From Panax quinquefolius (taxonomy: Eukaryota > Streptophyta > Magnoliopsida > Apiales > Araliaceae): DNA of 64,000 nucleotides. The DNA is taken from contig CM035160.1 of the NCBI GenBank assembly GCA_020205615.1, forward strand, positions 146,177,991 to 146,241,990, written 5' to 3'. How positions within the stretch are numbered: the stretch's first letter is position 1; every line of letters starts with the position of its first letter. The position numbers and the translations under genes are program-made. This document shows positions 22,723 to 36,055 of this stretch, piece by piece. Under the pieces are notes generated by a model. It was not told the DNA's origin. It was given only the letters and a program-made list of their open reading frames with translations, and ran no database searches.

Positions 22723-25061
22723 ATAATCATACCAAAAACTGTCCGTCAATACACTACAGGCCACTGTGGATTTTTACCACATCATTTATAACATTACAGG
22801 TCATGATTATACCGAATAATCCCTGGTCATAATCTTACCAAGTCCATCTATGCACGTAAGCCAAAGATGACTTTCATCACAATATAAGAATGAGGATGAT
22901 GACAATGACATAATAATTCAATAAAACAAGTTCAAGAATAAATTTTAAAGATTTATAAGTTAATTTATCCAAAACTCAATAATGTCCAAATTGTCAACAC
23001 GATATCGCTTTGGAGTAAAATTCAAGAATGCTCAAAAGAATATTTTATGAAAGATATCGGATAAAGCACAAATATCAAGGATATTCCACTAATTTTATGG
23101 AGTATAGAAGCCAAATTTTAACCAAATGAATATCATAGAATATATGAAATAAGAATGGATTTTCACCCGCCACGCGGAATCCACGTAGATGCATCATTTC
23201 CACAATTTAATAAGAAATGAATATGAAGGGTCATTCACCACGCATGTGGTAATCCACATGCATGTTATTCCAACAAGATAATAAAGAATGGAATAATGTA
23301 AGAATTCACCATGCATGCGATGTAATCGTATGCATACGTTATTCCAATGTAATAATAAATAATGGAATCCAGTCACGCAGAAAATTTACGAACAAGATAT
23401 TCCAATGAATAATAAATAATATAACCAGTCATGTAAACGCACGCATATGATATTCCAAATGTAATAATAGAGAATGGAATAACAAATGACTTCACCGCAT
23501 ACGCGATAATCGCATGCGCATGCATTATTTCAACGTAATAATAAATAATGGAACTGTGTCAATGCGTAATACGCATGCATGTGATATTCCAACCTAATAA
23601 TAAAGAATGGAATAATGTAAGAATTTCACCACGTATATGCAGTATTGTGATATACAAAGTTATTCCAATGTAATAATAAGGAATGGAATAATGTAAGAAT
23701 TTCACCACGATATGCAGATTGGCAGATATACAAAGTTATTCCAATGTAATAATAAGGAATGGAATAATGTAAGTTCTCTTCATGAATACGAAATAAATAA
23801 TACCCTTTACCATATAAAGAAGAGTAGTTCTCGACTGGTAGTAAGGGGATATACTTGAAGAAAACTTGCACTACGCTCAAAGCTTTCTTAAACTCTAAAG
23901 AAATACACTCAAGATTATAGAAGAAGAATTCTCTGAACTTCTGGTGTGTTTTCAATTCTAACTAAGCATCCTATTTATAGGAAAATAGAAAGGATACTAT
24001 GTAATAAAATATAATATATTCTATTTATAATATATATATATATATATATTATTTAAAATCTAATAAAACAAATAACTTTATAAAAGTATTCTGCTTTTTA
24101 TAAAAATATTTTACTATGCAAACACTATGCATACACTATACAAATAATATGCATAATAGAATATAATATATTCTATTTATAGTCTAATAAAATAAATAAC
24201 TTTATAAAAGTATTCTGCTTTTATATAAAAAGATTTTACTATACAAATACTATGCAGAAAGCCTTGTCTGCAAAATACTATGCATAATAGAATATAATAT
24301 ATTCTATTTATAAATTTAATAAAACAAATAACTTTATAAAAGTATTCTGTTTTATATAAAAAGTTTTCTGTTTTATTACATTTATAATAATAATAAAACA
24401 AAACTTATCACCTTTCTTATAATTCACAATATTAATCGACCAGGTCGTTCTAAGGAAAGAGGGGGATTTCCAATAAGGATTTCTCCCTATTGGCGCGCAA
24501 TTAGGAGACCAAACTTCTCCTTGGTAGAACTGCTAGACATCATTAATATTACAAATAATAATATTAATAACTTTGTTATCTCAATTATTGATTTAATAAT
24601 ATATAAAATATCGACAATAATTGAATCAAATGACATGAGATACTATGCAATAATTACTATAGTAATAATTGAACAAAACTGAGTGAATTCTCATGTAAGC
24701 ATCAATAATCAATACCGTAATGCTACTACTTGTCCACGCCAGACATCGTATTTTTAACATCGGGTGTTTCAACAGTTAATGGTAAAACTTCCGCCGTTAT
24801 TTTTATAAAAATATTTTTGTCGTTTTCTCAATCCGACAATAATTCCATTGTGGGGTCCACCAATAATTGTGTCATCGTACGAATATTCCCTGTTAAAACG
24901 AATATTCTTCGACCAATCGAATATTATATAACAACTTGCATACTTTTCATAATTTCTAAGTATTACCTACAACTATAATATTATATCAAATTTACTCCAT
25001 AATATTCAAAAATAATATTTATTGAAAATTCATCTTTATTCATAAAAGTTGGGGTCTTACA
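22723..25061 (-). repeat. E3 3' LTR (truncated)
   Basis: Upper end TTGGGGTCTTACA at 25061 (minus-strand start TGTAAGACCCC) abuts the polypurine tract AAGGGGAGGT. The lower end starts abruptly at 22723 where E1 ends, so the U5 end is missing. Contains the GTAGTGC hairpins (to about 22870), hairpin array (about 23260-23780), TATA box (23972-23979), a TA run (24029-24050) and the conserved island (about 24435-24540). Confidence 0.8.
23972..23979 (-). promoter_or_regulatory. TATA box of E3 3' LTR
   Basis: Minus-strand TATAAATA in the context CTATAAATAGGATGCTTAG. The same segment occurs in the E3 5' LTR (33512-33519). Confidence 0.55.
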
Positions 25062-25072
25062 ACCTCCCCTTC

Positions 25073-25819
25073 TTATGAAATTTCGCCCTCGAAATTAAGG
25101 TACATACCTGGTATGTCGAAGAAGTAAGGATACCTTAATTTTATTTCAGATTCTAACTCCCAGGTCATTTCCTCAACATCGTGGTTTCTCCACAAAACCT
25201 TGACTTGAGGTATAACCTTGTAGCGTAGAATATGTTCCTTCTTATCCAAGATTTGAACATGAATCTCTTCATACATTAAATCTTCCGCTATTTTTTCCGA
25301 TTCTAACTCAATAATGTGGTTCGGGTCTTTCACATATTTACGTAACATGGATATATGAAAAACGTTATGAATACGAGACATACTTGGCGGTAAAAAGAGT
25401 CTATAGGCCACAATTCTTACTCGATCGAGGATTAAAAATGGTCCAATGAATCGAGGATTGAGCTTACGTCTCTTTCCAAATCTCGTAACTCCTTTCCATG
25501 GAGCAACACGTAACAACACATGATCTCCAATATCGAATTCCGCGTCCTTTCAATGAAGATCAGCATAACTCTTTTGTCGATCTTGTGAGGTTTTTATACG
25601 TTTTCGTATCATTTGAATATTTTCTGTAGTCATACGTACTAACTCTGGTCCCAACAACGTTGTTTCACCCACCTCACCCCCAGCATACTGGAGAACGACA
25701 CTTTCTTTCATACAACGCTTCGAATGGAGCCATGCCAATACTTGCTTGATAGTTGTTGTTGTAGGAAAACTCCACCAATGGTAAGAACTTGTCCCAACTT
25801 CCCTTGAAGTCAAGGACAC
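25073..25819 (-). pseudogene. E3 integrase C-terminus and chromodomain
   Basis: Two minus-strand frames. 25819-25550 covers the end of the integrase core region and the linker (ENIQMIRKRIKTSQDRQKSY). 25519-25073 covers the integrase C-terminal fold (GPFLILDRVRIVAYRL, FHISMLRKYVKDPNHIIEL) and a complete chromodomain with VKVLWRNHDVEEMTWELES, followed by RYPYFFDIPG. In chromoviruses the chromodomain steers integration to particular chromatin. One frameshift near 25540 separates the pieces. The intact chromodomain is the main contrast with E1, E2 and E4. Confidence 0.85.
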
Positions 25820-25862
25820 AGAGTCTTAATAAATCTTCAAGAGTTTGAATAGTCCTCTCTGA

Positions 25863-26495
25863 TTATTCGTCCGTCTGAGGATGATATGCTGAACTAAATC
25901 GTAAATCTGTGCCCATAGATTTTTGCAAACTAACCCAAAATCTTGAAGTGAATCTTGGGTCACGATCAGAAACTATGGATACTGGCATACCATGCAGTCT
26001 TACAATCTCGTTTATGTACATACAAGCAAGACGTTCAAGTGTATAAGTTTCTCGTATTGGTAAGAAGTGAGGAGACTTGGTCAATCTATCAACAATGGCC
26101 CAAATTGCATCTATGCCTTGAGAAACCTTGGGAAGACCAGTAACGAAATCCATGGTAATGTGCTCCCACTTTCATTCTGGAATTTCAAGTGGTTGCAATG
26201 GACCTTTTGGCACTTGATGCTCCGCCTTGACTCGTTGACAAGTTAAACACCTTAAGATAAACAGAGCTGTCTCTCTCTTCATATTTCTCCACCAAAATGT
26301 ATTACGAAGATCACGATACATTTTGGTACTCCCAGGATTGATTGCAAATGGTGTGTTGTGCGCCTCTATCATGATTTTATACTTTAAATCAGGGTCGTTA
26401 GGAACACAAAGTCTAGAGTAAACTCGAAGTATTCTTTCTTCATCGATTCTTGCTTCCGGCATAGCACCTTCTTGAACTTTTTTCCTCATACGCAT
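25863..26495 (-). pseudogene. E3 integrase: zinc-binding domain and catalytic core
   Basis: 26495-26172 holds the HHCC zinc domain: H and F/W residues around GSTKMYRDLRNTFWWRNMK and then CLTCQRVKAEHQ (the CxxC pair). 26153-25863 holds the RNase H-fold core: MDFVTGLPKV, WAIVDRLTKSPHFLP, IVSDRDPRFTS and AYHPQTD, which include the first two acidic catalytic positions (D in MDF and D in SDRD). Just after HPQTD the usual GQSER is changed and followed by a stop (about 25860). The core and zinc domain are in different frames. Confidence 0.85.
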
Positions 26496-26655
26496 CGCCC
26501 CAGTGTCCAGAAGCTTGAAAGCGACTTTAACTTTATCAATTAAAGTCGGGTCTACTCAGATATTCGCCATCATCACACGGGTCCTCGAGTCTTTAACTCT
26601 ATCTCCATCCTTTGTAAGTCATACAAAATGGGCCTTCATTGACAATATTGCACTT

Positions 26656-27060
26656 TCATTCAAGATATGATCTTCTACTCAATGCGTTAGCTACCACGTT
26701 CGTTTTTCCAAGGTGGTATTGGATGGTATGATCATAATCTTTCAACAGTTTAAGCCAATGTCGTTGTCGCATGTTGAGTTCCTTTTTAGTGAAGAAGTAT
26801 TTGAGGCTTTTATGATCCGTAAGGATCTCCACTTTCTCCCTATACAAGTAATGCCTCCAAATTTTAAGTGCGAAGACAACAGCTGCCAACTCTTGATCAT
26901 GAGTAGGATAATTCCTCTCATATTCTTTGAGTTGCCGAGAGGCATAGGCTATGAATTTCTCATGTTGCATGAGAACACATCCTAACCCTTTGTTCGAAGC
27001 ATCACTGTAGATGGCAAATCCCTCCGAGCCAGATGGTATTGTCAGAACGGGTGCTAAAAT
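26656..27060 (-). pseudogene. E3 RNase H domain
   Basis: The minus-strand frame includes the [14 protein letters not shown] start (about 27020-26965) and [60 protein letters not shown] and [20 protein letters not shown]. It carries the family's conserved Asp and Glu positions (SDAS, HDQEL, LTDH). It degrades the RNA strand during reverse transcription. The end ANALSRR normally reads ADALSRR. Only the part from 26970 down forms one long open frame. The deleted elements retain just its [13 protein letters not shown] segment and the ALSRR end. Confidence 0.85.
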
Positions 27061-27308
27061 TAGTCTTCTCTTGAGCTCTTAAAAACTCTTCTTACATTCT
27101 TCGCTCCAACCAAACTTTGTATCTTTCCGAGTCAGCTGAGTTAATGGAAGCGATTCGAGAAAATCCTTCCACGAATCTCCGATAATAACCAAATAAACCG
27201 AGAAAGCTACGTGATTTCCATTAACGATTTAAGTTGCTCACAGCTTTGAATTGATTCAATCTTTGCTGGGTCAACAGATATTCCATGACTTGATACCACG
27301 TGCCCAAG

Positions 27309-28010
27309 TTATGCTACTTCCTCAAGCCAGAACTCGCATTTCTTTAACTTAGCATAAAGCTTGTTTTCACGAAGCTTTTGGAGTATCAGCCTCAAGTGTT
27401 GCTCATGATCTTCATGGCTTTTGGAATATATGAGAATGTTATTAATAAAGAGGACCACAAAGTGATCCAAATATTCCTCAATACTTTGGTTCATCATATC
27501 CATGAAGGCGGCGAGGAGCATTAGTCAATCCAAAAGACATGACTAGAAATTCATAATGCCCGCATCGAGTTCTCGAAAGCCGCCTTTGGAATGTCATCTG
27601 CTCTAATCTTCAATTGGTGATATCCTAACGAAGAACAATCTTTGAAAAGAATTTGGCTCCTCAGCAATCGGGTCAAACAGTCATCAATATGTGGCAATGG
27701 GTACCTTTTTTGATGGTGACATAATTCAATTCCGATAATCAATACAAAGTCGATACTCCCATCTTTCTTCTTCACGAATAGAATGTGAGCACTCCAAGAG
27801 ACGTCTTTGGATGAATGAAACCGATGTCAGCAATTCCTGCGCTTGGGTCTTTAACTCCTCAAGTTCAATAGAGCCATTCGATATGGGCTTTGGAAATGGG
27901 TTTTGTACCGGGTTCAAGGTCGATACAAAATTCAATTTCACGCTCTGGGGGTAGGCCAGGAAGTTCTTCCGGGAATACGTCAAGAAATTCATTAACAATA
28001 GAAATATCAT
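27309..28010 (-). pseudogene. E3 reverse transcriptase, catalytic motif altered
   Basis: Spread over three minus-strand frames. 28010-27865 has the entry motif with [17 protein letters not shown]. 27775-27551 has KKDGS and KRYPLPHIDDCL, a GYHQLKIR motif and DIPKAAFE. 27521-27309 has AFMDMMN and the segment LFINNILIYSKSHEDH. The last is the catalytic loop: plant Gypsy elements normally have F-I-D-D, and here both Asp are Asn (G-to-A changes on the coding strand). With the frameshifts, this RT is certainly inactive as written. Confidence 0.85.
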
Positions 28011-28049
28011 TCAAAACTGACGTATTTTTGTTTAGATCCGTGACATGAG

Positions 28050-28571
28050 CTAAAGAAAGCTTGACATCCATTTTTCAATAAATGAAACAACCTTACGAAA
28101 ACAATCAATTTTTGCATGATGAGTAGTTAACCAATTAATCCCTAGAATCACATCAAATGCAAGTATTTTCAAAGAAATAAGATTGACAGATAACGTGCGG
28201 TTACCGATTTGAATCAAACAAGACTTATAAACTGTGGATGTAATGAAGGTTTCTCCCAACGGAGTTTCAACAGATAAATCAAAGTCTAATTTCTCCAGAG
28301 TCAAATTTAAACGTTGAGCGCAAGTAGGAGAAATAAAAGAATGGGTAGAACCCGTATCAAATAAAGTATAAACTTTTCTTGAGTTTATGATTAGCTTACC
28401 CGTGATCACCTCGTTCGGATTCCTCGCTTTTTGGGAGGTTACAAAAACGCCTCCTTGAACTACGTGTGTTTTGTCTTGTCTCGGACACCTTGATGCCTCC
28501 ATCCCAAATTTGGACTTGACTTTGGTGCACGATAAAATCGCCAGTGACCTTTTTTTCCACAATTGTAACAT
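28050..28571 (-). pseudogene. E3 retropepsin-type protease
   Basis: The minus-strand frame of 173 codons contains ITGKLIINSRKVYTLFDTGS, with the active-site triad D-T-G followed by STHSFIS, then LSVETPLGETF, CLIQIGNRTL and FDVILGINWLTTHHAKIDCF (the conserved ILG-x-x-W-L near the C-terminus). This is a recognisable aspartic protease that would process Gag-Pol. The frame then runs off into [12 protein letters not shown], a shift away from the RT frame. It is the best preserved protease in the window; E1, E2 and E4 keep only parts. Confidence 0.85.
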
Positions 28572-28700
28572 GCTTTGATCGCATCGCGCGGTTTGGACTT
28601 ATGTGTCCATCCTCCACATTTGTAACATACGACCGGGCGGTCTTTCTCCTTCCTTAACAAATGGTCTTTGGTCGACGCCTTTCCATCTTTCACTTGAACC
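28572..28700 (-). pseudogene. E3 nucleocapsid zinc knuckles (damaged)
   Basis: Two CCHC-like motifs in one minus-strand frame: CYKCGGWTHKSK and CYNCGKKGHWRF. Spacing fits C-x2-C-x4-H-x4-C, but in both motifs the final Cys position reads as Arg, so neither is a complete knuckle as written. The nucleocapsid binds packaged RNA. It sits between the capsid part of gag and the protease. Confidence 0.75.
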
Positions 28701-28833
28701 TTCTTCTTGAACTTTCCACTCTATTATCTTGGCCATGATTACCACCAAAGTGGTTATCATTTCGCATATTGATTCCTCCACGTTTGTTGTCACCGCTTGA
28801 TGACTACTACCACCGGTATTATCGACTTGTCAT

Positions 28834-29623
28834 TTACCGCTTCTCTCTTGGTTGGGTTAACTCATTATCGCGCTCCAATAATCGAGCCCTATTCACAACA
28901 TCCGAATACAAACACGCTTTATGAGAGATAAGGTATTGACGTATCTCAGGTTTCAAACCTCTTAGAAACATCCGCGTCATTCTCTCCTCATTATCAACCA
29001 AGTGGGACGCAAACCAAGACAAGTCGGCAAACTTAGCTTCGTACTGTGCCACAGTCATATTATTTTGCTCAAGCTTGATGAACTCCACCTCCTTCATGTG
29101 ACGAATACTTTCAGGAAAGTACTTGTCATTGAACAATTCTTGAAACTTCTCCCAAGACATCTTCAGTTCGGTAGGTTGAGTACGCTTTACAGATTCCCAC
29201 CAGTAATCTGCCTCTGCACGTAACACGAAGGTGGCAAAGGGAACCTTTTGCTCCTTGGAGCATCCCAAGACATCAAATATCTTGTTGATCTGCTTTATCT
29301 ACGTCTCCGCCTTAAGTGGTTTTGGCTCTCCAAAAAACTACGGTGGTCCCAAATTTTTCGAATCGCTTAGCGGTGACCGTCCCAGAGTTGTCGGTGTTTC
29401 CACCGCATTTTGGGCAGAGTCGCTCTCTCCGATGTTGCATGAATTGCATAAAGCCTCTGAACATCCCATCGTTCACCATTTCATCGGTGTTATTGTTTTC
29501 ATGAGGATTGTCGTCTTCCTGATGCACATTACCCTGAATATTGATCTGTGGAGACTCAACGGTCTCCTGTGCTCCATTTATATTCTCAACATTCTCGGAT
29601 GTCAGTTTCAAATACTGCCACAA
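28834..29623 (-). pseudogene. E3 gag capsid
   Basis: N-terminal frame 29623-29312 (VENINGAQETVESPQINIQG, then an acidic Asn-rich stretch and GMFRGFMQFMQ) and capsid frame 29268-28834 (PFATFVLRAEADYWWESVKR, SWEKFQELFNDKYFPESIRH, FIKLEQNNMTVAQYEAKF, RMTRMFLRGLKPEIRQYL), the Retrotrans_gag family. A shift and stop lie between 29312 and 29268. The start near 29612 (ACATCCGAGAATG context) appears to have lost the ATG seen in E2. Same protein as the E2 gag with small differences. Confidence 0.85.
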
Positions 29624-29775
29624 AATAAGGGTTAATTAACATATCACATATTATCAATATACTCTGACCGACCAATTAAATACCAAATAAACTTAGGTAG
29701 GTCATACTAGCGAAGGAATTCCCCGTCTCTCCCCTCCTAGTTCTTATCTCACATCTCAGCTAGGGATCATATCCC

Positions 29776-29791
29776 TAAGCTTTGATATCAA
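29776..29791 (-). promoter_or_regulatory. Primer binding site of E3
   Basis: On the minus strand TTGATATCAAAGC follows the LTR end GGGGGCGTCACA by one or two bases. It corresponds to the tRNA-iMet PBS with a G-to-A change (GATATC in place of GGTATC). Confidence 0.75.
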
Positions 29792-30888
29792 CTGTGACGC
29801 CCCCAAAATAGGTATACATCACCCATCTTGGGTCGCTAGATACAAGGTACTGAATACAAATACAAACTAATTATACAACAGTCGTGTAAAATACGACAAA
29901 ACATAAACTGAGAGTTTTAATAAGAATATTGTCATCTAGACAATATCCACACTCAATGGAGTCCTCATTACATTTATTGTCACACTATTTAATATAATAG
30001 TGAGGACTACTAATACTATCATCCGGACCGATCACTCCGCTTCTCCGACTAGTCCCGCCACGCTCTCATTTCCCGAAGAGAACAAATGAAAAGAAAGGTG
30101 AGTTTGAACTAGCCCAAAGAAGAAATATTATGACTAAGATAATGCGTAATAAATTATCATTAGTCTTCAACAATGTTAAACCGATAAAAAAATAATAGAC
30201 ATCAAGTTTAATCATAGATGGAATAAGCAATCCATTAGAAGAGTCAAGCAGTAGAGCATGATATCTACTATCTTCTATGATTTAAATGGTTTTATCAATT
30301 TTTATCAATCGAGACTCACTTTTAATAAATAAACCACATCATCGAGTCATCCTCGCTTTACGCCAAGGATATTCATTAAATTATCACCGGTCAAGACTAT
30401 ACCGAATAATTCTTGGTCGTAATCATACCAAAAAGCGTCTCATCAATACACTACAGAAGCCACCGAGGACTTTTACCACATCATTTATAACATTACAGTC
30501 ATGATTATACCAATAATCCTCGTCATAATCATACCAAGTCCATCTACGCACGTAAGCCAAAGATAACTTTCATCACAATATAAGCGAGGATGATGACAAT
30601 GACATAATAATTCAATAAAACAAGTTCAAGAATAAATTTTAAAGATTTATAAGTTAATTTATCCGTAACTCAATAATGTCCAAATTGTCAACATGATATC
30701 GCTTTGTGGAGTAAAATTCAAGATTGCTTTCGTAAGAATATTTTCATGAAAAGATATCGGATGAAGCCTTGAAATATCAAGGATATTCCACTAATTTCAT
30801 GGAGTATAGAAGCCAAAATTTTAACCAACTGAGTATAATAAAGAATGGAATAACAAAAGAAATCACCATGCATGCGGTATAAGTTGTT

Positions 30889-33164
30889 TATAAATAACTG
30901 CAGAATTGTTATCATCGTTAATACAATTGGAATACCCGTGGGTTAAAACACAAGAAGACATTGCAGATTGCACCAATTATCGATTCTTACATAGGAAGGC
31001 ATTACTCAATAATTGTTACAAGAAGTTACTTTTCAATATTTTATTTTATTGATTCAATAATTGCTACGTTGATATTTTATATTATTGTTGTTTCAATAAT
31101 TGTCACTACACTGGTATTTTCATTATCAGATCAATAATTCATATTATTTGAATAATATTATTAGATAACATTATTGGCAATGTCTAGAAAGTTCTGCATT
31201 TAAGGAGAGGTTTGGTCACCTAATCAAGGCCAAGAAGAGAGAAATTCTTATTAAAAGCCCCTCTTTCTTTCGGGAACCGCCTCGGTTGTCGATGATTGTG
31301 ATTCTATAATATTATTTTGAATAATTAATTATTGATTTATATGATAAGGAAAATATTCATTTTATGTGGATAAAGATGGAGAAAATTTTTAATGTGATAA
31401 TTGTTGAAAAATTGTTATTTTATCTTTTCTGATAAATAATTTATTTAAATATATTATTATATTTTAATAATATAATAATGGTGATATTTTTACAAGAAAT
31501 GTGGGATATACAAATATATGAGGAGGAAGAGTGTTTTTATTGCAAAAATTGTTTAAAACATGTTAAACATGTTGGCAGACCCATTTCTTACCGAATTGGT
31601 TTATAGCGTAAAAAATCGCTTGCTTGTGGATTTCTTTGGTCAACTTCTACTTGGAATTTGGAAAAACTTAAACTTACAAAGTTGTAGAGAATGGAATTTC
31701 CTATAGAAATGACATGTGGTTCAAATTTTTTTGATAAAAGGGCTATTTATTATGAATTATTGAAGTTCCGTAGTTTCGAAATAATTTATTTTTGAAAGTT
31801 TTAATTGTTTTTAATAACAAAAACATTTTTTTTGTCATTGTTTGGTGGCTAAATTCAGATGGTGAAGGTAGGCTAAGGAAATTTTTATAAATATATTAAT
31901 ATTTTATTAAATTTTCTGCTTTGGTGTTCTAAACATTTTCCTATAAATAGGGTGCTTAGGTTAGAATTGAAAATCACACCAGAAACTGAAGTTTTCTCTC
32001 CCTTTCTCTCTCTATATTATCGAGCGTATTCTTGTGAGTATTTTGATACTTTGAGTGTTGCTATACAATGCAAGTTCCCTTTAACATAGTTTTTTCAAGG
32101 TAAGGGATGTTATTTTCTTCTTAAATGATATTATTTTCTTCAATATCATTATGCCGAAATATTGGTTTGAACTTTTAATTAAATTTGGAACTTTTTGTGT
32201 CGGGGTTACTATTCATGTATACGGCACTATTCACGAATACGGCACTATTCATCGAAAAATGAATTTTTTTTTCCATTTCGTTCAAAATATCTATTATGGA
32301 TACTAGCTTTGATTGTATCCATGTTTTGATCATTCTTGAATTTTACTCCACTATGATTATTTATGAGGTATTTTTGGACATGGATAAACCGAAATACGAA
32401 TCCTTAATATTTATTCTTTTGTTTCACTAGATTCGTTTTCTTTAAAATATTTTTCATCATCCTCAGTCCTAAATGGTGATACTATTGAATATCTTTGGCC
32501 TGTAGTGCAAAGATTAATGTGATTTTATGATGAATATCTTTGTCACATAATGCAAAGATGTACAGTGTTGAGATGAACATGACCAATCGATGAATATCTT
32601 TGGCTGTAGTGCAAAGATGAATATTTGATTCCGTATGTATATCGATTGATGTTACGAGGATAAAATATTGATGATGGACTTTTAAATTCATAGATAATAG
32701 TAGATTTCATTCTCTACATAACTCATCTGTGAATTATTATTTTCGCTGCGAATATTGATCTGAAACTTGTTGTCTATTGTATTTTATCAGATTTTTCCCT
32801 GTTGAAGACTAACGATAATTTGTTCTATATTATCTTAGTCATAATATTCTTTACTGGGGTAGTTGAGCTCACCTTTTTCCTTTTTGTTCCATTTTTCTTC
32901 TCAGGAGGCGAGAATGTAGCGAGTTCTAGTCGCGGTGTGGAATGATGGTTCTAGAAATTTGTTTTAATAGTCCTCACCATTTTTGTAAAATAATGTACCA
33001 ATAATTGTAATAAGGACTTATTTGGGTGTGAGTATTGTCTAGACGACAATATTTGTATTTAAACTCACAGTTTTTATGTTGTATTAATAAAGTTGTAGTT
33101 ATTTTTGTACCATGTTATTGACGACTTAAAATGGGTGATGTATACCTATTTTGGGGGCATCACA
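30889..33164 (+). mobile_element. S3: Gypsy solo LTR, subfamily B, 5'-truncated
   Basis: Ends GGGGGCATCACA at 33164; the start is missing (the first matching words are TTATAAATAAC and GAATACCCG, as at about 58590 in S7), so about 320 bp are lost and no TSD can be read. Subfamily B differs from the other LTRs in the U3 middle (31320-31900) and has no 70-bp hairpin array, but keeps the island (31180-31290), the TATA box (31942-31949), and ATCTTTG...CAAAGAT hairpins (32485-32620). Confidence 0.75.
31942..31949 (+). promoter_or_regulatory. TATA box of S3
   Basis: TATAAATA in TTTTCCTATAAATAGGGTGC, followed by a CTCTCTCTATATTATCGAGC leader shared with S7 (59530-59537) and, on the other strand, S6 (49105-49112). 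A GTAAGG donor-like site follows at about 32101. Confidence 0.55.
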
Positions 33165-35699
33165 GAAGAATTTCACCATGTATGCGGTACTTCGTATATA
33201 CAGGTTATTCCAATAGAATAATAAAGAATGAAATAACAGAAGAATTTTACCATGTATGCGGATTGTGATATACAAAGTTATTCCAATGTAATAATAAGGA
33301 ATGGAATAACAGAAGTTCTCTTCATGAATACTAAAGAAATAATACCTCTTACCTTATAAAGAAGAGTACTCCGACGTGTAGGACGGGGATATACTTGAAG
33401 AAAACTTGCACTACGCTCAAAGCTTTTTTAAACTCTAAAGAAATACGCTCAAGATTATAGAAGATGAATTTTTTGAACTTCTGGTGTGTTTTCAATTCTA
33501 ACTAAGCATACTATTTATAGGAAAATAGAAAGGATACTATGCAATAAAATATAATATATTCTATTTATAGAATATATATATATATTATTTAAAATCTAAT
33601 AAAATAAAAAACTTTATAAAAGTATTCTATTTTATATAAAGAGATTTTACTATGCAAACACTATGCAGACACTATGTAAACACTATGCATAATAAAATAT
33701 AATATATTCTATTTATAGTCTAATAAAACAAATAACTTTATAAAAGTATTTTGTTTTATATAAAAAGATTTTACTATCGTGAAACACTATGCATGCATTT
33801 ACGCATGCAACACTACGTATAATAGAATATAATATATTCTATTTATAACCTAATAAAACAAATAACTTTATAAAAGTATTCTGTTTTATATAAAAAAAAT
33901 TCTGTTTTATTACATTTATAATAATAATAAAACAAAACTTATCACCTTTATTATAATTCACAATATTAATCGATCAGGTCGTTCCTAGAAAAGAGGGGGC
34001 TTTCCAATAAGTATTTTTCCCTATTGGCGCGCAATTAGGTGACCAAACCTGTGAGATCCCAAATTTTACGAATAAAGATTTAAATTTCTCGAAATAAATT
34101 TTTTTTTAATGTTATGGTGTGGATTTGATATAATGTATAGTTGTGGGTAATATTTATAAATTTTGCAAAGTACGCAAGTTGTTATATAATATTCGATTGA
34201 TCGGGGAATATTTGTACGACGACACAATCATTGGTGGACCCCTACAAACGGAATTCTTTGTTGATTGAGAAAATGACAAAAATATTTTATGAAAATAACG
34301 ACGGAAGTTTTACAGATTAATACCGTTGAATTACTCTAGAGTAAAAGTACAAGAATACGCGTGATTGTATAAGAACACACTCAGATTGATTATCGATGCT
34401 TACGTGAGAAGTCACTCGCTTATACTCAATTATTGCTACATGTAATTGTTGCATCATATCTCTCATATTATCGATTCGATTATTGTCACAAAGATCATCT
34501 ACATTATATGATATATTATTAAATCAATAATTGAGACAACAAAGTTATTCATATTATTAAATCTGCAATATTTACAATGTCTGTAAGTTCGCCAAGGAGG
34601 TTTGGTCACCTATTCATGCGCCAATAGGGAGAAATTCTTATTGAAAGCCCCTCTTCCCGAGGACGAATTCACAGTTGTTAACTATCGAGAGTTATAATAT
34701 TAATGATGAATAAGTTTGTGTTGATTAAAAGATGAAATTGATAGTTCTATTGTGTGGGAATTATTAGTGTTAGTGAAAATCGACATTTATTTCGATAATA
34801 ATTGATGTTTGGGGGTTATATTGACCAATCGGGTAATTAACTGGATAAATGAGCAATTAATTGCTATTAATTCACATGATTATAACTATTTGTTCATATG
34901 TGTGTACTATTGATTCACATGATTTATTATTAGGGGAGTTGGTGCAAGATTGATAATACTTGCATGACTAAGTTAAATATGGAGGTATTGTTGAAGGTAC
35001 TATACTATAATTAATTTTTTCATATGTTTAGAACTATTGAGTCACATGATTTACTATTGATTCACATGATATACTATTAAGGGAGGTGGTGCAAGTTTGA
35101 TAATGTAAGACCCCAACTTTTATAAATAAAGATGAATTTTTCTATAAATATTATTTTTGAATATTATGGAATAAATTTGATATAATGTTATAGTTGTGGG
35201 TAATATTTATAAATTTTGCAAAGTATGCAAGTTGTTATAAAATATTCGTTTTGGTCTGGGAATATTCTTTTTAGGAATATTCGTATAACTACCAATCATT
35301 GGTGGACCCTCATAATGTAATTATTATTTTGATCGAGGAAACGATAAAAATATTTTATAAAAATAACTATGGAGGTGTTACCGTTAAAACTGTTGAACTA
35401 CCCTATGTGGTAAAAGTAATAAGAATACTGGCGTGGTTGCAAGAGTAGCACACTAGATTGATTATCGATGCTTACGTGAGAAGTCACTCACCTATGCTTC
35501 AATTATTATACATGATTCACGATCATATCTCTTATATTATTGATTCAATTATTGTCACAAGATCATCTCAGATAATATGTAATAGATTAAATCAATAATT
35601 GAGACGACAAGTTATAAATGATTAATAATTGTTGAAAGATTAAATATGTGTTATGATTTATGGTAAGTTTGATTATTTTATGGGGGCTCATATGTCATC

Positions 35700-35905
35700 A
35701 TCTAAGAGTCTCTTCGTCAATAGTAATTACCTTTGTGAATAGTAATTACCTTCACAATAGTATTTACCTTCGCAATAGTAATTACCCTTGTGAATAGTAT
35801 TTACCTTCGTCAATAGTAATTACCTTCGCCAATAGTAATTACCCTTGTGAATAGTATTTACCTTCACAATAGTATTTACCTTCGTTAATAGTAATTACCT
35901 TTACC
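35700..35905 (-). repeat. Tandem GGTAATTACTATTGAC-type minisatellite in S5 U3
   Basis: About ten imperfect units; read on the minus strand each contains TTACTATT(C/G)AC. It lies upstream of the S5 TATA box. Confidence 0.75.
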
Positions 35906-36055
35906 AGACGTCAACCACTTGTCGCTTCACATTACAGCGTCCGAACCACTTGTCGCTTCACATTACAAAGGCCAAACCACTTTTCTTTTCTCACATCATT
36001 AGTCGCTGCTCCACTTGCTTTTCACACTAAGGCAAGTGCTAAGCTAGAAATCTTC

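Noticed and set aside
22723..22727. ATAAT as target duplication of E1
   Set aside because: Fits the upper end, but no partner is present beside the truncated lower end near 2481, so it is not claimed as a TSD.
29231..29635. 134-codon plus-strand frame opposite gag
   Set aside because: Antisense shadow of the E3 gag; codons and motifs make sense only on the minus strand.
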